Part shown: positions 36,251 through 45,945 of the stretch, piece after piece | Position numbering within the stretch: position 1 is the stretch's first letter | Layout: each line of letters begins with the position of its first letter | Assembly: GCF_002224675.1 (NCBI RefSeq) | Contig: NZ_NMPZ01000012.1 | Coordinates: 1 to 64,000, forward strand | Source: Segatella copri | GTDB lineage: Bacteria > Bacteroidota > Bacteroidia > Bacteroidales > Bacteroidaceae | Direction: 5' to 3' | Length of the DNA stretch: 64,000 nucleotides | Translations under genes and position numbers: made by a program | The notes under the pieces: generated by a model | Seen by the model: the letters and a program-made list of their open reading frames with translations, nothing else | Told to the model about the DNA's origin: nothing | Databases searched by the model: none

Positions 36251-37357
36251 ATGAATAATGAACTGAGAATTATCATAAGTGGAGGCGGTACAGGCGGTCA
36301 TATATTCCCTGCCGTATCCATCGCAAACGCCATCAAGGCAAAGCGCCCTGATGCCAAAATATTGTTTGTTGGAGCACTTGGCAGAATGGAAATGCAGCGT
36401 GTTCCTGCAGCGGGTTATGAAATCAAAGGATTGCCTATCTGCGGTTTCGACAGAAAGCATCTGCTCAAGAACATCGCTGTTCTCTTCAAGATATGGAAGA
36501 GCCAGCACATGGCCAAGAGCATCATCAAGAATTTCAAGCCAATGGCTGCTGTAGGTGTGGGCGGATACGCCAGCGGTCCTACACTCAACGTTTGCGCTAG
36601 CAAAGGTATTCCATGCCTCATCCAGGAACAGAACTCATACGCAGGTGTGACCAACAAGCTCCTGGCAAAGAAGGCAGAAAAGATATGCGTGGCTTACGAA
36701 GGAATGGAACGTTTCTTCCCTGCCGACAAAATCATCATGACGGGAAATCCAGTACGCCAGAACGTATTGGAGACTACCCTCACCAAGGAAGAGGCACGAA
36801 AGCAGTTCGGTCTCGACCCTGATAAGAAAACCATCCTGCTCGTGGGCGGAAGCCTCGGTGCAAGAACCATCAACGAGAGCGTGCTTCAGCACCTCGACCT
36901 CGTGAAGGAAAGCGGCGTGCAGTTTATCTGGCAGACAGGTAAGTACTACAACGCAGCCATCATGGAGCAACTCAAGGGCAAGGAACTGCCAATGCTCAAG
37001 GTTACCGACTTCATCAGCGACATGGGCGCAGCTTACAAGGCTGCCGACCTCGTGATCAGCCGTGCCGGAGCCAGCAGTATCAGTGAGTTCTGCCTCATCG
37101 GAAAGCCAGTCATCCTCGTCCCAAGCCCTAACGTGGCAGAAGACCATCAGACCAAGAATGCCATGGCACTGGTAAACAAGGATGCAGCCATCTACGTGAA
37201 AGATGCTGATGCGCCAAACGAATTGCTCCAGAAAGCCATCAACACAGTCAAGAACGAGGATAAACTCAACTCACTCCGTGAGAACATCAAGAAATTAGGA
37301 TTAAAGAACTCAGCCGACGTCATCGCCGACGAAGTAATCAAATTAGCAACAAGATAA
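36251..37357 (+). CDS. murG: UDP-GlcNAc:lipid I N-acetylglucosaminyltransferase
   Basis: This 368-aa GT-B enzyme converts lipid I to lipid II on the inner face of the membrane. It shows ISGGGTGGHIFPAV, GVGGYASGPTLN, LIQEQNSYAGVTNK, LLVGGSLGARTINESV and RAGASSISEFCLIGKPVILVP. Two ATGs lie close together (36244 is out of frame), and 36251 gives the conserved start. Its stop overlaps the murC ATG by one base. Confidence 0.97.
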   Translation: MNNELRIIISGGGTGGHIFPAVSIANAIKAKRPDAKILFVGALGRMEMQRVPAAGYEIKGLPICGFDRKHLLKNIAVLFKIWKSQHMAKSIIKNFKPMAAVGVGGYASGPTLNVCASKGIPCLIQEQNSYAGVTNKLLAKKAEKICVAYEGMERFFPADKIIMTGNPVRQNVLETTLTKEEARKQFGLDPDKKTILLVGGSLGARTINESVLQHLDLVKESGVQFIWQTGKYYNAAIMEQLKGKELPMLKVTDFISDMGAAYKAADLVISRAGASSISEFCLIGKPVILVPSPNVAEDHQTKNAMALVNKDAAIYVKDADAPNELLQKAINTVKNEDKLNSLRENIKKLGLKNSADVIADEVIKLATR

Positions 37358-38733
37358 TGGAAATCAAGGATATTAAAGCAGTTTATTTTGTAGGTGCAGG
37401 CGGCATCGGTATGAGCGCCATCGCCAGATACTTCCTCAGCAAGAAGTTGGTTGTAGCCGGATACGACAAGACTCCTTCCAATCTCACTCACGAGTTGGAG
37501 AAAGAAGGAATGCTCATCCACTACGAAGAGAATGTAGATCTCATCCCTGAGGCTTGCAAGGATGCCAGAAATACGCTGGTTGTCTATACACCAGCCATCC
37601 CTGCTGAGCACAAGGAGCTGGTTTACTTCCGCGAGAATGGATTCACCATCGAGAAGCGTGCACAGGTTCTGGGTACCCTGACCCGCACCCACAAGGGACT
37701 GTGCGTGGCAGGTACACACGGCAAGACTTCTACTTCTACCATGTGTGCCCACATCATGCACCAGAGCCATCTCGACTGCAATGCCTTCCTCGGAGGAATC
37801 TCCAAGAACTATGGCACCAACTACATTCTCTCGGACAAGAGCGACTTCGTAGTCATCGAGGCAGATGAGTTTGACCGCAGTTTCCACTGGTTGCGCCCAT
37901 GGATGAGCGTCATCACATCTACAGATCCTGATCACCTCGACATCTATGGTACCAAGGAGGCTTATCTCGAAAGCTTCCGTCACTATACAGAATTGATTCA
38001 GCCGGGCGGTGCGCTCATCATCCACAAAGACCTGGAGATGAAGCAGCACGTACAAAACGGCGTCAAGATATACGAATACAGCCAGGACGAAGGCGACTTC
38101 CACGCTGAGAACATCAAGATAGAGAATGGCGGAATCACATTCGACTTCATCTCTCCTATCGAGAACGTTACAGGCGTAGAGCTCGGACAGCCAGTGCCAA
38201 TCAACATCACAAATGGTGTGGCAGCAATGGCAATGGCACAGCTGAACGGTTGTACCGCCGATGAACTTCGCAACGGAATGAAGACATACGGAGGTGTGGA
38301 CCGCCGCTTCGACTTCAAGATCAAGAACGACAAGCTCGTATTCCTTTCCGACTACGCTCATCATCCAAAAGAGATTTATCAGAGTGCAAAGAGTATTCGT
38401 GAGCTTTACAAAGATCGCAAGATTACAGCCATCTTCCAGCCTCACCTCTACACCCGCACCCGTGACTTCTACAAGGACTTTGCCAACAGCCTGAGTCTCC
38501 TCGATGAAGTCATCCTCTGCGATATCTATCCTGCTCGCGAGCAGCCTATCCCAGGAGTTACCTCCAAGCTCATCTACGACAACCTGAAACCAGGCGTAGA
38601 GAAGAGCATGATTCACAAGGAAGAAGTACTCGACCTGGTGAAGAGCCGTGACTTCGACGTACTCGTCGTTCTGGGAGCTGGAGATCTGGACAACTATGTT
38701 CCAGAAATCACAAAGATTCTAGAATCAAAATAA
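37357..38733 (+). CDS. murC: UDP-MurNAc:L-alanine ligase
   Basis: This 458-aa Mur ligase adds the first amino acid of the stem peptide. It has AVYFVGAGGIGMSAIARYF, the ATP loop VAGTHGKTSTSTMCAHIM, SDFVVIEADEFDRSF and HHPKEIYQSAKSIREL with the following QPHLYTRT. It overlaps murG by one base, indicating tight coupling. Confidence 0.97.
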   Translation: MEIKDIKAVYFVGAGGIGMSAIARYFLSKKLVVAGYDKTPSNLTHELEKEGMLIHYEENVDLIPEACKDARNTLVVYTPAIPAEHKELVYFRENGFTIEKRAQVLGTLTRTHKGLCVAGTHGKTSTSTMCAHIMHQSHLDCNAFLGGISKNYGTNYILSDKSDFVVIEADEFDRSFHWLRPWMSVITSTDPDHLDIYGTKEAYLESFRHYTELIQPGGALIIHKDLEMKQHVQNGVKIYEYSQDEGDFHAENIKIENGGITFDFISPIENVTGVELGQPVPINITNGVAAMAMAQLNGCTADELRNGMKTYGGVDRRFDFKIKNDKLVFLSDYAHHPKEIYQSAKSIRELYKDRKITAIFQPHLYTRTRDFYKDFANSLSLLDEVILCDIYPAREQPIPGVTSKLIYDNLKPGVEKSMIHKEEVLDLVKSRDFDVLVVLGAGDLDNYVPEITKILESK

Positions 38734-38777
38734 GCCCCCGGAGACAGGGGCTTATGCAAACAAGAACAAAGTAATCA

Positions 38778-39572
38778 ATGCATATCAATTGGCAGAAAAC
38801 CCTACTCATCACCCTGGATGTTGCACTGGCAACCTATCTGGGATTCGCTTTCACCAAGTTTAACAAACCTGATGAAAAGGGAATGCTATGCACCAAGGTG
38901 AACATCAACATTGAGGATGAGATGACCAACGGCTTTCTGAATGCAAAGGAAATCAAGAAGAGACTGGAGATAAAAAAGCTCTATCCCCTGGAGAAACCGC
39001 TGAACAACGTAAACGCCAGAAAGATAGAGGAAACCTTAAAGACCAGTCCCTTCGTGAAGACCGCAGAATGCTACAAGACGCAAGACGGACTGGTGGATAT
39101 CTACCTCACCCAGCGTATGCCAATTGTGAGAATCAAGAGCATCAACAACGAGGACTACTATATAGATGATCATTATCAGGTAATGCCCAACACCAACTAT
39201 ACGAGCGACATCATCATCGCCACAGGCAACATCAACAAATGGTTTGCCCAGAAATACATATCGCTGGTAAGCAAGACCCTGATGAAGAACAATCTTTGGA
39301 GAAATCAGATAGAGCAGATCAACGTACTGCCCGACAGGGGCATTGAACTGGTGCCACGAGTAGGAAACCACATTATATATATAGGTAACCTGCCGGAAAG
39401 CAATATCATCAGCAAAAGAGAACAAGATGTAGAAGACTTCATCAACAAGAAGATGGACCGTCTGGAAAAGTTCTACAAATATGGTCTCTCTCAAGCTGGC
39501 TGGAACAAATACTCATACATCAACATCGAGTTTGACAACCAGATAATTTGCACAAAGCATCATAACAGCTAA
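38778..39572 (+). CDS. ftsQ: FtsQ/DivIB-like cell division protein
   Basis: This 264-aa bitopic protein has a membrane helix near 10-25, a POTRA-like domain (VNINIEDEMTNGFLNAKEI, then NNVNARKIEETLKTSPFVKTAECYK) and a beta domain ending in a short tail. The family diverges strongly, so the call rests on topology and the position between murC and ftsA. FtsQ binds FtsL/FtsB and links the Z ring to septal synthesis. The start follows AAGAACAAAG. Confidence 0.9.
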   Translation: MHINWQKTLLITLDVALATYLGFAFTKFNKPDEKGMLCTKVNINIEDEMTNGFLNAKEIKKRLEIKKLYPLEKPLNNVNARKIEETLKTSPFVKTAECYKTQDGLVDIYLTQRMPIVRIKSINNEDYYIDDHYQVMPNTNYTSDIIIATGNINKWFAQKYISLVSKTLMKNNLWRNQIEQINVLPDRGIELVPRVGNHIIYIGNLPESNIISKREQDVEDFINKKMDRLEKFYKYGLSQAGWNKYSYINIEFDNQIICTKHHNS

Positions 39573-39611
39573 TTTTATAATTGAAACAGAAAAAGATAAT
39601 ATATAAAGACT

Positions 39612-41066
39612 ATGCCAAAGGAATTTATTGTAGCTATCGAGCTTGGCTCATCTAAGATGACAGGTATAGCTGGTCAGAAGAATTTAGACGGCAGCATCAC
39701 CGTGCTGGCTACCGTCGAAGAAAACTCGTCTTCTTGTATCAGAAAGGGTGTTATCTATAACATCGACAAAACATGCCAGTGCCTCACTAGCATCATCAAG
39801 AAGTTGAAGAACTTCCTCAAACAAGATATTACCCAGGTTTACGTGGGTGTAGGAGGCAGATCTATCAGAAGCCTCAAGAACGTCATCGTGAAAGATCTGC
39901 CAGGCGCATCTATCATCTCGCAGGATATGATTAATGAGCTGATGGACATCAACCGCAACATGACTTATCCAGACCAAGAAATTCTTGACGCTGCAACACA
40001 GGAATACAAGATAGACAACCAGTACCAGATTGACCCTGTAGGCATACAGTGCAGCCATCTGGAAGGTATCTTCCTGAATATCCTTTGGCGCAAGAACTTC
40101 TATAACAATATCAACACCTGCTTCGAGAATGCAAATATCTCGATTGCGGAGATGTATCTCGCACCACTGGCTATGGCAGACAGCGTATTGACCGACTCTG
40201 AGAAGAGAGCCGGATGTATGCTCGTTGACCTGGGCGCCGACACCACTACCGTATCCGTGTACTACAAGGGTATCCTGCGCCATCTCTCTGTCATCCCATT
40301 GGGTGGAAACAACATCACCAAGGACTTGACTTGCCTCCAGCTCGAGGATGCTGATGCAGAAAAGATGAAGCTGAAATATGCAAAGGCCTACACCGATATC
40401 AGCAATATCGACCCAACACTCAACTACTCTGTTGACAAGGACAGAACCATAGAGAGCAAAAAGTTTATCGAGATTGTAGAGGCTCGTGTGGAGGAAATCG
40501 TAGAAAATGCATGGTTCCAGGTACCTGTAGAATTCTCTGATAAGCTGATGGGGGGTATCATCCTCACCGGCGGTGGAAGCAATATGCCTGAAATCGATAA
40601 GGTATTCAAGACTCATACCCATATTGACAAGGTACGCATCGCGAAGTTTGTTACCCAGACAGTCAACTCAAAGGATCCTAAGATCACCAATCATACAGGT
40701 ATGATGAATACCGTATTGGGACTCCTGGCTAAGGGCGACATGAACTGCGCAGGCAGCGAATTCAACAATGACCTCTTCGACAACCTCGACAACCGTCCTA
40801 CAACAGGAACAGGTTCTGAAGCCCACAAGGCTCCTCGCAACCCGAACGAGACAGTAGGCACCGGCGTGGTATTGACTGCAGCCGAAAAGCTGAAGGCTGA
40901 AGAAGAGGCTCGCCGCAAGAGAGAACAGGAAGAGGAAGAGGCAAGACTCCTGGCTGAAAAGGAAGCTGAGGAAGAAGCAAAACGCAGAAAAGAGAACAGC
41001 CTCGTTCACAAGTTCATGAGAGGATTCAAGAAATTCGTGAAGGATACCATCTCTGAGGAAGAATAA
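39612..41066 (+). CDS. ftsA: Cell division ATPase FtsA
   Basis: This 484-aa actin-like protein tethers FtsZ filaments to the membrane. The fold is shown by AIELGSSKMTGIA (phosphate 1), VGVGGRSIRSLKN, MLVDLGADTTTVSVYYKG (phosphate 2) and GGIILTGGGSNMPEID (adenosine). After residue about 395 comes a long charged coil (EKLKAEEEARRKREQEEEEA) that ends in an amphipathic helix (LVHKFMRGFKKFVKDTI), the likely membrane-targeting segment. It is longer than Escherichia coli FtsA (420 aa) because of this linker. Confidence 0.97.
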   Translation: MPKEFIVAIELGSSKMTGIAGQKNLDGSITVLATVEENSSSCIRKGVIYNIDKTCQCLTSIIKKLKNFLKQDITQVYVGVGGRSIRSLKNVIVKDLPGASIISQDMINELMDINRNMTYPDQEILDAATQEYKIDNQYQIDPVGIQCSHLEGIFLNILWRKNFYNNINTCFENANISIAEMYLAPLAMADSVLTDSEKRAGCMLVDLGADTTTVSVYYKGILRHLSVIPLGGNNITKDLTCLQLEDADAEKMKLKYAKAYTDISNIDPTLNYSVDKDRTIESKKFIEIVEARVEEIVENAWFQVPVEFSDKLMGGIILTGGGSNMPEIDKVFKTHTHIDKVRIAKFVTQTVNSKDPKITNHTGMMNTVLGLLAKGDMNCAGSEFNNDLFDNLDNRPTTGTGSEAHKAPRNPNETVGTGVVLTAAEKLKAEEEARRKREQEEEEARLLAEKEAEEEAKRRKENSLVHKFMRGFKKFVKDTISEEE

Positions 41067-41093
41067 TATAATCATATTTTAGAATAGACTATT

Positions 41094-42431
41094 ATGCTAG
41101 ATAACACAAATACTCCACATATTCTGGACTTTGGAGAGCCAGAAAAGGAAAACAGCATCATCAAGGTGATTGGTGTAGGTGGTGGCGGTGGTAACGCTGT
41201 CAACCACATGTACCGTGAAGGCATCCACGACGTAAGCTTCGTATTGTGTAACACTGATAATCAGGCACTCAACGATTCTCCAGTACCTGTACATCTGCAG
41301 TTGGGCAAGGAAGGTCTGGGAGCCGGCAACAAGCCAGCCAAGGCTCGCCAGGCTGCCGAGGAAACCCTGGAGGAAATCAAGCACATGCTGAACGACGGCA
41401 CCAAGATGGCTTTCATCACTGCCGGAATGGGTGGTGGTACCGGTACTGGTGCTGCGCCTGTCATCGCAAGAGTGAGCAAGGAACTCGGAATTCTTACCGT
41501 TGGTATCGTAACCATTCCTTTCCGCTTCGAAGGTCCTAAGAAGATCGACCAGGCACTGGATGGTGTAGAAGAGATGTCAAAGCACGTAGATGCGCTGCTG
41601 GTTATCAACAACGAGCGTCTCCGCCAGATTTATCCAGACCTCGCAGTACTCGATGCCTTCGGAAAGGCAGACGACACCTTAAGCGTTGCAGCAAAGAGTA
41701 TTGCTGAAATCATCACCGTTCACGGACTCATCAACCTTGACTTCAACGACGTGAAGACCGTATTGAAGGATGGTGGCGTTGCCATCATGAGTACTGGTTA
41801 CGGTGAAGGTGAAGGTCGTGTCAAGAAGGCGATTGAGGATGCATTGAACTCACCTTTGCTCAACGACAACGATGTATTCAACTCCAAGAAGATCTTGCTG
41901 AGCATTGCTTTTGCCAGTGAGAAGAAGGACAATCCTGGTTTGACCATGGATGAGATGAACGATGTAAACGACTTCATGGAGAAGTTTGGAGATGACTTCG
42001 AGTTGAAGTGGGGACTCGCCATTGATCCAGAGTTGGGCAGCCGTGTCAAGGTTACCGTATTGGCAACAGGTTTCGGACTCGAAGACGTAGAGGGAATGAA
42101 CCGCCACATGAAGAAACATACAGAAGAGGAAGCTCGCCGTATCGCAGAAGAGGAAGAGACAAGGGCAGAGCGTCAGAACAGACGCGAGCGCTACTATGGT
42201 TCAGACGGCAACTCTACCCAGTATAAGCGTCATCCACACATCTTCCTGTTCCGTCCTGAGGATCTCGACAACGAGGATGTAATCCTTCAGGTAGAGAACA
42301 CACCAACCTTCAAGCGCACCCGTCAGACTCTCGAAGACATCCGCAATCTGGCTTCTGGCAATGCAGAAACGGAGGAGGCTAAGAAGAAAGACGATAACGA
42401 CACAGTACAGGGAGTCATCAGCTTCGCCTAG
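41094..42431 (+). CDS. ftsZ: Cell division protein FtsZ
   Basis: This 445-aa tubulin-like GTPase forms the Z ring. It shows VIGVGGGGGNAVNHMY, the GTP loop GMGGGTGTGAAPVIA, NNERLRQIYPDLAVLDAF (T5 region) and DFNDVKTVL (T7 loop, catalytic Asp). The variable C-terminal linker is rich in charged residues and the end reads DTVQGVISFA. It is the last gene of the dcw cluster and is convergent with recO, with 11 bp between stops. Confidence 0.98.
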   Translation: MLDNTNTPHILDFGEPEKENSIIKVIGVGGGGGNAVNHMYREGIHDVSFVLCNTDNQALNDSPVPVHLQLGKEGLGAGNKPAKARQAAEETLEEIKHMLNDGTKMAFITAGMGGGTGTGAAPVIARVSKELGILTVGIVTIPFRFEGPKKIDQALDGVEEMSKHVDALLVINNERLRQIYPDLAVLDAFGKADDTLSVAAKSIAEIITVHGLINLDFNDVKTVLKDGGVAIMSTGYGEGEGRVKKAIEDALNSPLLNDNDVFNSKKILLSIAFASEKKDNPGLTMDEMNDVNDFMEKFGDDFELKWGLAIDPELGSRVKVTVLATGFGLEDVEGMNRHMKKHTEEEARRIAEEEETRAERQNRRERYYGSDGNSTQYKRHPHIFLFRPEDLDNEDVILQVENTPTFKRTRQTLEDIRNLASGNAETEEAKKKDDNDTVQGVISFA

Positions 42432-42451
42432 GGAACCGTTCCTTAAGCGAA
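42423..42451. terminator. Hairpin spanning the convergent ftsZ and recO stop codons
   Basis: TTCGC (42423-42427) pairs with GCGAA (42447-42451), and GGAAC with GTTCC inside. The ftsZ stop (42429-42431) and the recO stop (42443-42445) lie in opposite halves. No T-run follows. Confidence 0.55.
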
Positions 42452-43168
42452 CAACTCCTGTAGAACAGAAAAGCTTTTCAGTTCCGGGAATCCCGGAACA
42501 TGAATCCTATAATATTGCAATATCACCTCTACACAGCGGTTTCGATCCAATCGGGACATGGTGTAGAGGTGCATTGTTTCATAGCTCAGGCGAAGCAGCC
42601 CCAACATACGCAAAGAATCCTCTTTATTTAAATAATGTACGTGTGTAGGCACGAAGGATACAAAGCGGCCTTCCTCCAAGTCGAAGAAATCGCCATGCGC
42701 ACCACTCTCAAGGTTAGGCGAAAATCCAAGAAAGAAGGTTAGCCGAACCATAAAGACAATATGGAAATTGGCATAATTCCCCTGTGCCTGGTCGAGCCAC
42801 GCCACACTCTCCTCTATGAAGGAAAACAATGGAACATTCACCTGCTCGTTCCTGGTGGCTTGCCCCAAAAGCTCTGCCAGAAACATAGACATCGCCAACT
42901 TGTAAGGCGAAAAGGGAAGATCCACAAAGGGAAGAGCGATGGATACATCCTTCAATCGCTGCAAGTTAGCTTTCGGACGATGATCGAACTCCAGGTTGAG
43001 AATCATCAAGGGCTGAAACAGCTGACGCTTCATCTTCGCCTTAGAAGACTTGGGTATTTTGACCATAAAAGAGACTCTGCCCAACTTTTCGGTGAAGAAA
43101 TCCACGATAAGTTGTGCATCCCCATACTTAATGGTTTGCAGTACGATAGCTCTAGTTTTTACTTCCAT
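42443..43168 (-). CDS. recO: DNA repair protein RecO
   Basis: This 241-aa protein loads RecA onto SSB-coated DNA with RecR in the RecF pathway. It has the N-terminal OB-fold (TRAIVLQTIKYGDAQLIVDFFTEKLGRVSF) and the helical domain with MFLAELLGQATRNEQVN and FFLGFSPNL. The Cys zinc site of some RecO proteins is not visible. The ORF is open to 43249 but the extra 27 residues cross the -7 element, so MEVKTRA is taken as the start. Confidence 0.93.
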   Translation of the reverse strand: MEVKTRAIVLQTIKYGDAQLIVDFFTEKLGRVSFMVKIPKSSKAKMKRQLFQPLMILNLEFDHRPKANLQRLKDVSIALPFVDLPFSPYKLAMSMFLAELLGQATRNEQVNVPLFSFIEESVAWLDQAQGNYANFHIVFMVRLTFFLGFSPNLESGAHGDFFDLEEGRFVSFVPTHVHYLNKEDSLRMLGLLRLSYETMHLYTMSRLDRNRCVEVILQYYRIHVPGFPELKSFSVLQELFA

Positions 43169-43195
43169 TTTGTCTATAATTATTAAAAAACAGGG

Positions 43196-43203
43196 CAAAA
43201 TTA
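43196..43203 (-). promoter_or_regulatory. Promoter -7 element of recO
   Basis: TAATTTTG on the minus strand, 27 bp before the recO ATG, fits TAnnTTTG; no -33 match. Confidence 0.5.
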
Positions 43204-43242
43204 CAAAAAAACAAGCATTTAGCGAAAATTTTCGCGGAAAAA

Positions 43243-43274
43243 TTTGCAAGATTCAAATAAAAGTAGTAACTTTG
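43243..43274 (+). promoter_or_regulatory. Promoter of tRNA-Glu
   Basis: TTTG (43243-43246), a 20-nt spacer and TAACTTTG (43267-43274) match the consensus. The tRNA begins 18 nt downstream of the -7 element. It may also drive rpsT, since no terminator separates them. Confidence 0.85.
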
Positions 43275-43292
43275 CACCCGCAAATAAGCAAT

Positions 43293-43364
43293 GGTCCCTT
43301 CGTCTATCGGTTAGGACGAGAGATTTTCATTCTCTAAAGAGCAGTTCGACTCTGCTAGGGACTA
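43293..43364 (+). tRNA. tRNA-Glu (TTC)
   Basis: A 72-nt cloverleaf: acceptor GGTCCCT/AGGGACT, D arm GTCT..GGAC, anticodon arm AGAGA-TTTTCAT-TCTCT with anticodon TTC, T arm AGCAG-TTCGACT-CTGCT. CCA is not encoded. Confidence 0.97.
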
Positions 43365-43401
43365 CAAACATTAATAAAGAATATAAAAATAAAACATAGA
43401 G

Positions 43402-43656
43402 ATGGCAAATCACAAATCATCAGTAAAGAGAATCCGTCAGGACAAGAAGAAGGCTTTGCATAACAAGTACTATGCAAAGACTATGCGCAATGCCGTTCGC
43501 AAGTTGCGCAACATGACTGACAAGGAGGAGGCTGCAAAGCTCTATCCTACAGTACAGAAGCTTTTGGACAAGTTGGCTAAGATCAACGTTATTCACGAGA
43601 ACAAGGCTGCAAACTTGAAGTCTGGTCTTACACAGCACATCGCTAAGTTGGCCTAA
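43402..43656 (+). CDS. rpsT: 30S ribosomal protein S20
   Basis: This 84-aa, Lys/Arg-rich helical protein binds 16S rRNA early in 30S assembly. It reads [20 protein letters not shown] at the N-terminus and ends [10 protein letters not shown], typical S20. It lies 37 bp after tRNA-Glu and is followed by a strong terminator. Confidence 0.97.
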   Translation: MANHKSSVKRIRQDKKKALHNKYYAKTMRNAVRKLRNMTDKEEAAKLYPTVQKLLDKLAKINVIHENKAANLKSGLTQHIAKLA

Positions 43657-43683
43657 CTTCCAAGTTAAAGCAAAAGAGATAAA

Positions 43684-43730
43684 TAAGGCTGCTATCCTTC
43701 ATAAAGGGGTTGCAGCCTTACTCTTTTTTA
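43684..43730 (+). terminator. Terminator after rpsT
   Basis: TAAGGCTGC (43684-43692) pairs with GCAGCCTTA (43712-43720), followed by CTCTTTTTTA. Confidence 0.85.
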
Positions 43731-43825
43731 TACCCCTTCGACCTTCGACACATCACCACCTTACTTTTTTCTCCTTTTTCGCTAATTTTCACAAAGAAAA
43801 CTAGCTGTTTCTCAGCTTTTTTTTG

Positions 43826-43833
43826 TATCTTTG
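43826..43833 (+). promoter_or_regulatory. Promoter -7 element of gyrB
   Basis: TATCTTTG fits TAnnTTTG and lies 24 nt before the gyrB ATG at 43858. A TTG start proposed at 43831 would lie inside it. No clear -33. Confidence 0.65.
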
Positions 43834-43857
43834 CACGGAAATAAGACAATTCTAAAA

Positions 43858-45828
43858 ATGGCAGAAAATCAAAACACCGCAAATAATTACTCAGCGAGCA
43901 ACATCCAGGTTCTTGAAGGCTTGGAAGCTGTCCGCAAACGTCCGGCAATGTACATTGGAGACATTTCCGAAAAGGGTCTTCACCACCTGGTAAACGAGAC
44001 CGTTGATAACTCTATCGACGAGGCGATGGCTGGTTACTGTACCGACATCGAGGTTACCATCAATGAGGACAACTCTATCACCGTAGAAGACAATGGCCGT
44101 GGTATCCCTGTGGATATGCACGAGAAGCTTCATAAGTCAGCCCTCGAAGTCGTAATGACCGTGCTCCACGCCGGTGGTAAGTTCGACAAGGGTTCCTACA
44201 AGGTTTCTGGAGGTTTGCACGGTGTGGGTGTAAGTTGTGTAAACGCACTTTCTACTCACATGTTGTCACAGGTCTTCCGTGGTGGCAAGATCTACCAGCA
44301 GGAATACGAGAAGGGTAAGCCTCTCTATCCGGTAAAGGTGGTAGGCGAGACCAACAAGCGCGGTACACGCCAGCAGTTCTGGCCAGACCCAACAATCTTT
44401 ACTCACACTGTCTATAAGTGGGACATCATCGCCAACCGTATGCGCGAGTTGGCATTCCTCAACGCGGGTATCAAGATTACTCTGAGAGATCTGCGCCCAG
44501 ACGAGGACGGAAAGACCAAGGAGCAGGTTTTCCATGCGAAGGATGGTTTGAAGGAATTCGTTCGCTACGTGGATCGCCATCGCACCCACCTCTTCGATGA
44601 CGTCATCTACCTGAAGACAGAGAAGCAGGGTATTCCTATTGAGATTGCCGTGATGTACAACACAGACTATTCAGAGAATATCCACTCATACGTGAACAAT
44701 ATCAACACCATCGAGGGTGGTACCCACCTGACTGGTTTCCGTATGGCGTTGACCCGTACCCTGAAGGCTTACGCAGAAGCTGACCCAGCCATCTCTAAGC
44801 AGATTGAGAAGGCAAAGGTAGAGATTGCACCAGAAGACTTCCGCGAGGGTCTTACCGCCGTTATCTCTATCAAGGTAGCAGAACCTCAGTTTGAGGGCCA
44901 GACCAAGACCAAGCTCGGAAACAGCGAGGTACAGGGCGCCGTTCAGCAGGCTGTAAACGAAGCTTTGTCTGATTACCTGGAGGAACATCCAGACGAGGCT
45001 AAGCGCATCTGCGAAAAAGTTGTCCTGGCTGCTACAGCACGTATCGCTGCCCGCAAGGCACGCGAGAGCGTACAGCGCAAGAACTTCATGACTGGTGGCG
45101 GTCTTCCTGGTAAGCTTGCCGATTGCTCTATGAAGGATCCTAAGGAATGCGAGATTTTCCTCGTCGAGGGTGATTCCGCTGGTGGTTCTGCCAAGCAGGG
45201 CCGCGACCGTTTCCGCCAGGCTATCCTCCCATTACGTGGTAAGATTCTGAACGTAGAGAAGGTTCAGTGGCATAAAGTCTTCGAAGCAGAGTCTGTCATG
45301 AACATCATCCAGAGTATCGGAGTTCGCTTCGGTGTAGATGGTGAGGACAGCAAGGAAGCCAACACAGACAAGCTGCGTTACGACAAGATTATCATCATGA
45401 CCGATGCCGACGTCGATGGTTCCCACATCGACACACTGATCATGACATTGTTCTATCGCTTCATGCCTAAAGTTATCGAGGAAGGCCACTTGTATATCGC
45501 TACCCCACCTCTCTACAAGTGTACTTACCGCAGCAAGGTAAGCGAATATTGCTATACAGAACAGCAGCGCCAGGCTTTCATCGACAAGTATGGCGATGGC
45601 ACCGAAGATAAGAATATCCACACCCAGCGATACAAAGGTTTGGGTGAGATGAACCCAGAGCAGCTTTGGGAAACCACTATGGACCCAGCAACACGCTTGC
45701 TCAAGCAGGTTACCATCGAGAATGCAGCTCAGGCTGACGAGATTTTCTCTATGCTGATGGGCGACGATGTGGAGCCACGCCGAGAGTTCATCGAGCAGAA
45801 CGCAACATACGCCAATATCGACGCATAA
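43858..45828 (+). CDS. gyrB: DNA gyrase subunit B
   Basis: This 656-aa ATPase subunit of gyrase drives negative supercoiling. It has the GHKL ATPase motifs (VDNSIDEAMAG, EDNGRGIPVDMH, GGLHGVGVSCVNAL), the transducer domain and the TOPRIM domain (EIFLVEGDSAGGSAKQGRDR; IIIMTDADVDGSHIDTL), ending with the PQRYKGLGEMN-type motif TQRYKGLGEMNPEQLWETT. The length and TOPRIM spacing fit gyrase B rather than ParE. The start is the ATG after the promoter. Confidence 0.97.
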   Translation: MAENQNTANNYSASNIQVLEGLEAVRKRPAMYIGDISEKGLHHLVNETVDNSIDEAMAGYCTDIEVTINEDNSITVEDNGRGIPVDMHEKLHKSALEVVMTVLHAGGKFDKGSYKVSGGLHGVGVSCVNALSTHMLSQVFRGGKIYQQEYEKGKPLYPVKVVGETNKRGTRQQFWPDPTIFTHTVYKWDIIANRMRELAFLNAGIKITLRDLRPDEDGKTKEQVFHAKDGLKEFVRYVDRHRTHLFDDVIYLKTEKQGIPIEIAVMYNTDYSENIHSYVNNINTIEGGTHLTGFRMALTRTLKAYAEADPAISKQIEKAKVEIAPEDFREGLTAVISIKVAEPQFEGQTKTKLGNSEVQGAVQQAVNEALSDYLEEHPDEAKRICEKVVLAATARIAARKARESVQRKNFMTGGGLPGKLADCSMKDPKECEIFLVEGDSAGGSAKQGRDRFRQAILPLRGKILNVEKVQWHKVFEAESVMNIIQSIGVRFGVDGEDSKEANTDKLRYDKIIIMTDADVDGSHIDTLIMTLFYRFMPKVIEEGHLYIATPPLYKCTYRSKVSEYCYTEQQRQAFIDKYGDGTEDKNIHTQRYKGLGEMNPEQLWETTMDPATRLLKQVTIENAAQADEIFSMLMGDDVEPRREFIEQNATYANIDA

Positions 45829-45845
45829 AGCGAGCACCATATATT

Positions 45846-45880
45846 GGGGGCAGACTCTGCAGGAGTCTTCCCCCTTTTTT
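45846..45880 (+). terminator. Terminator after gyrB
   Basis: GGGGGCAGACTC and GAGTCTTCCCCC form the stem, followed by TTTTTT. Confidence 0.9.
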
Positions 45881-45945
45881 AGGTTGCCGCCTTCAAAAAG
45901 CAACAACCCCGACATCATGTTTTTACAACTAACAAAACTAAATTT

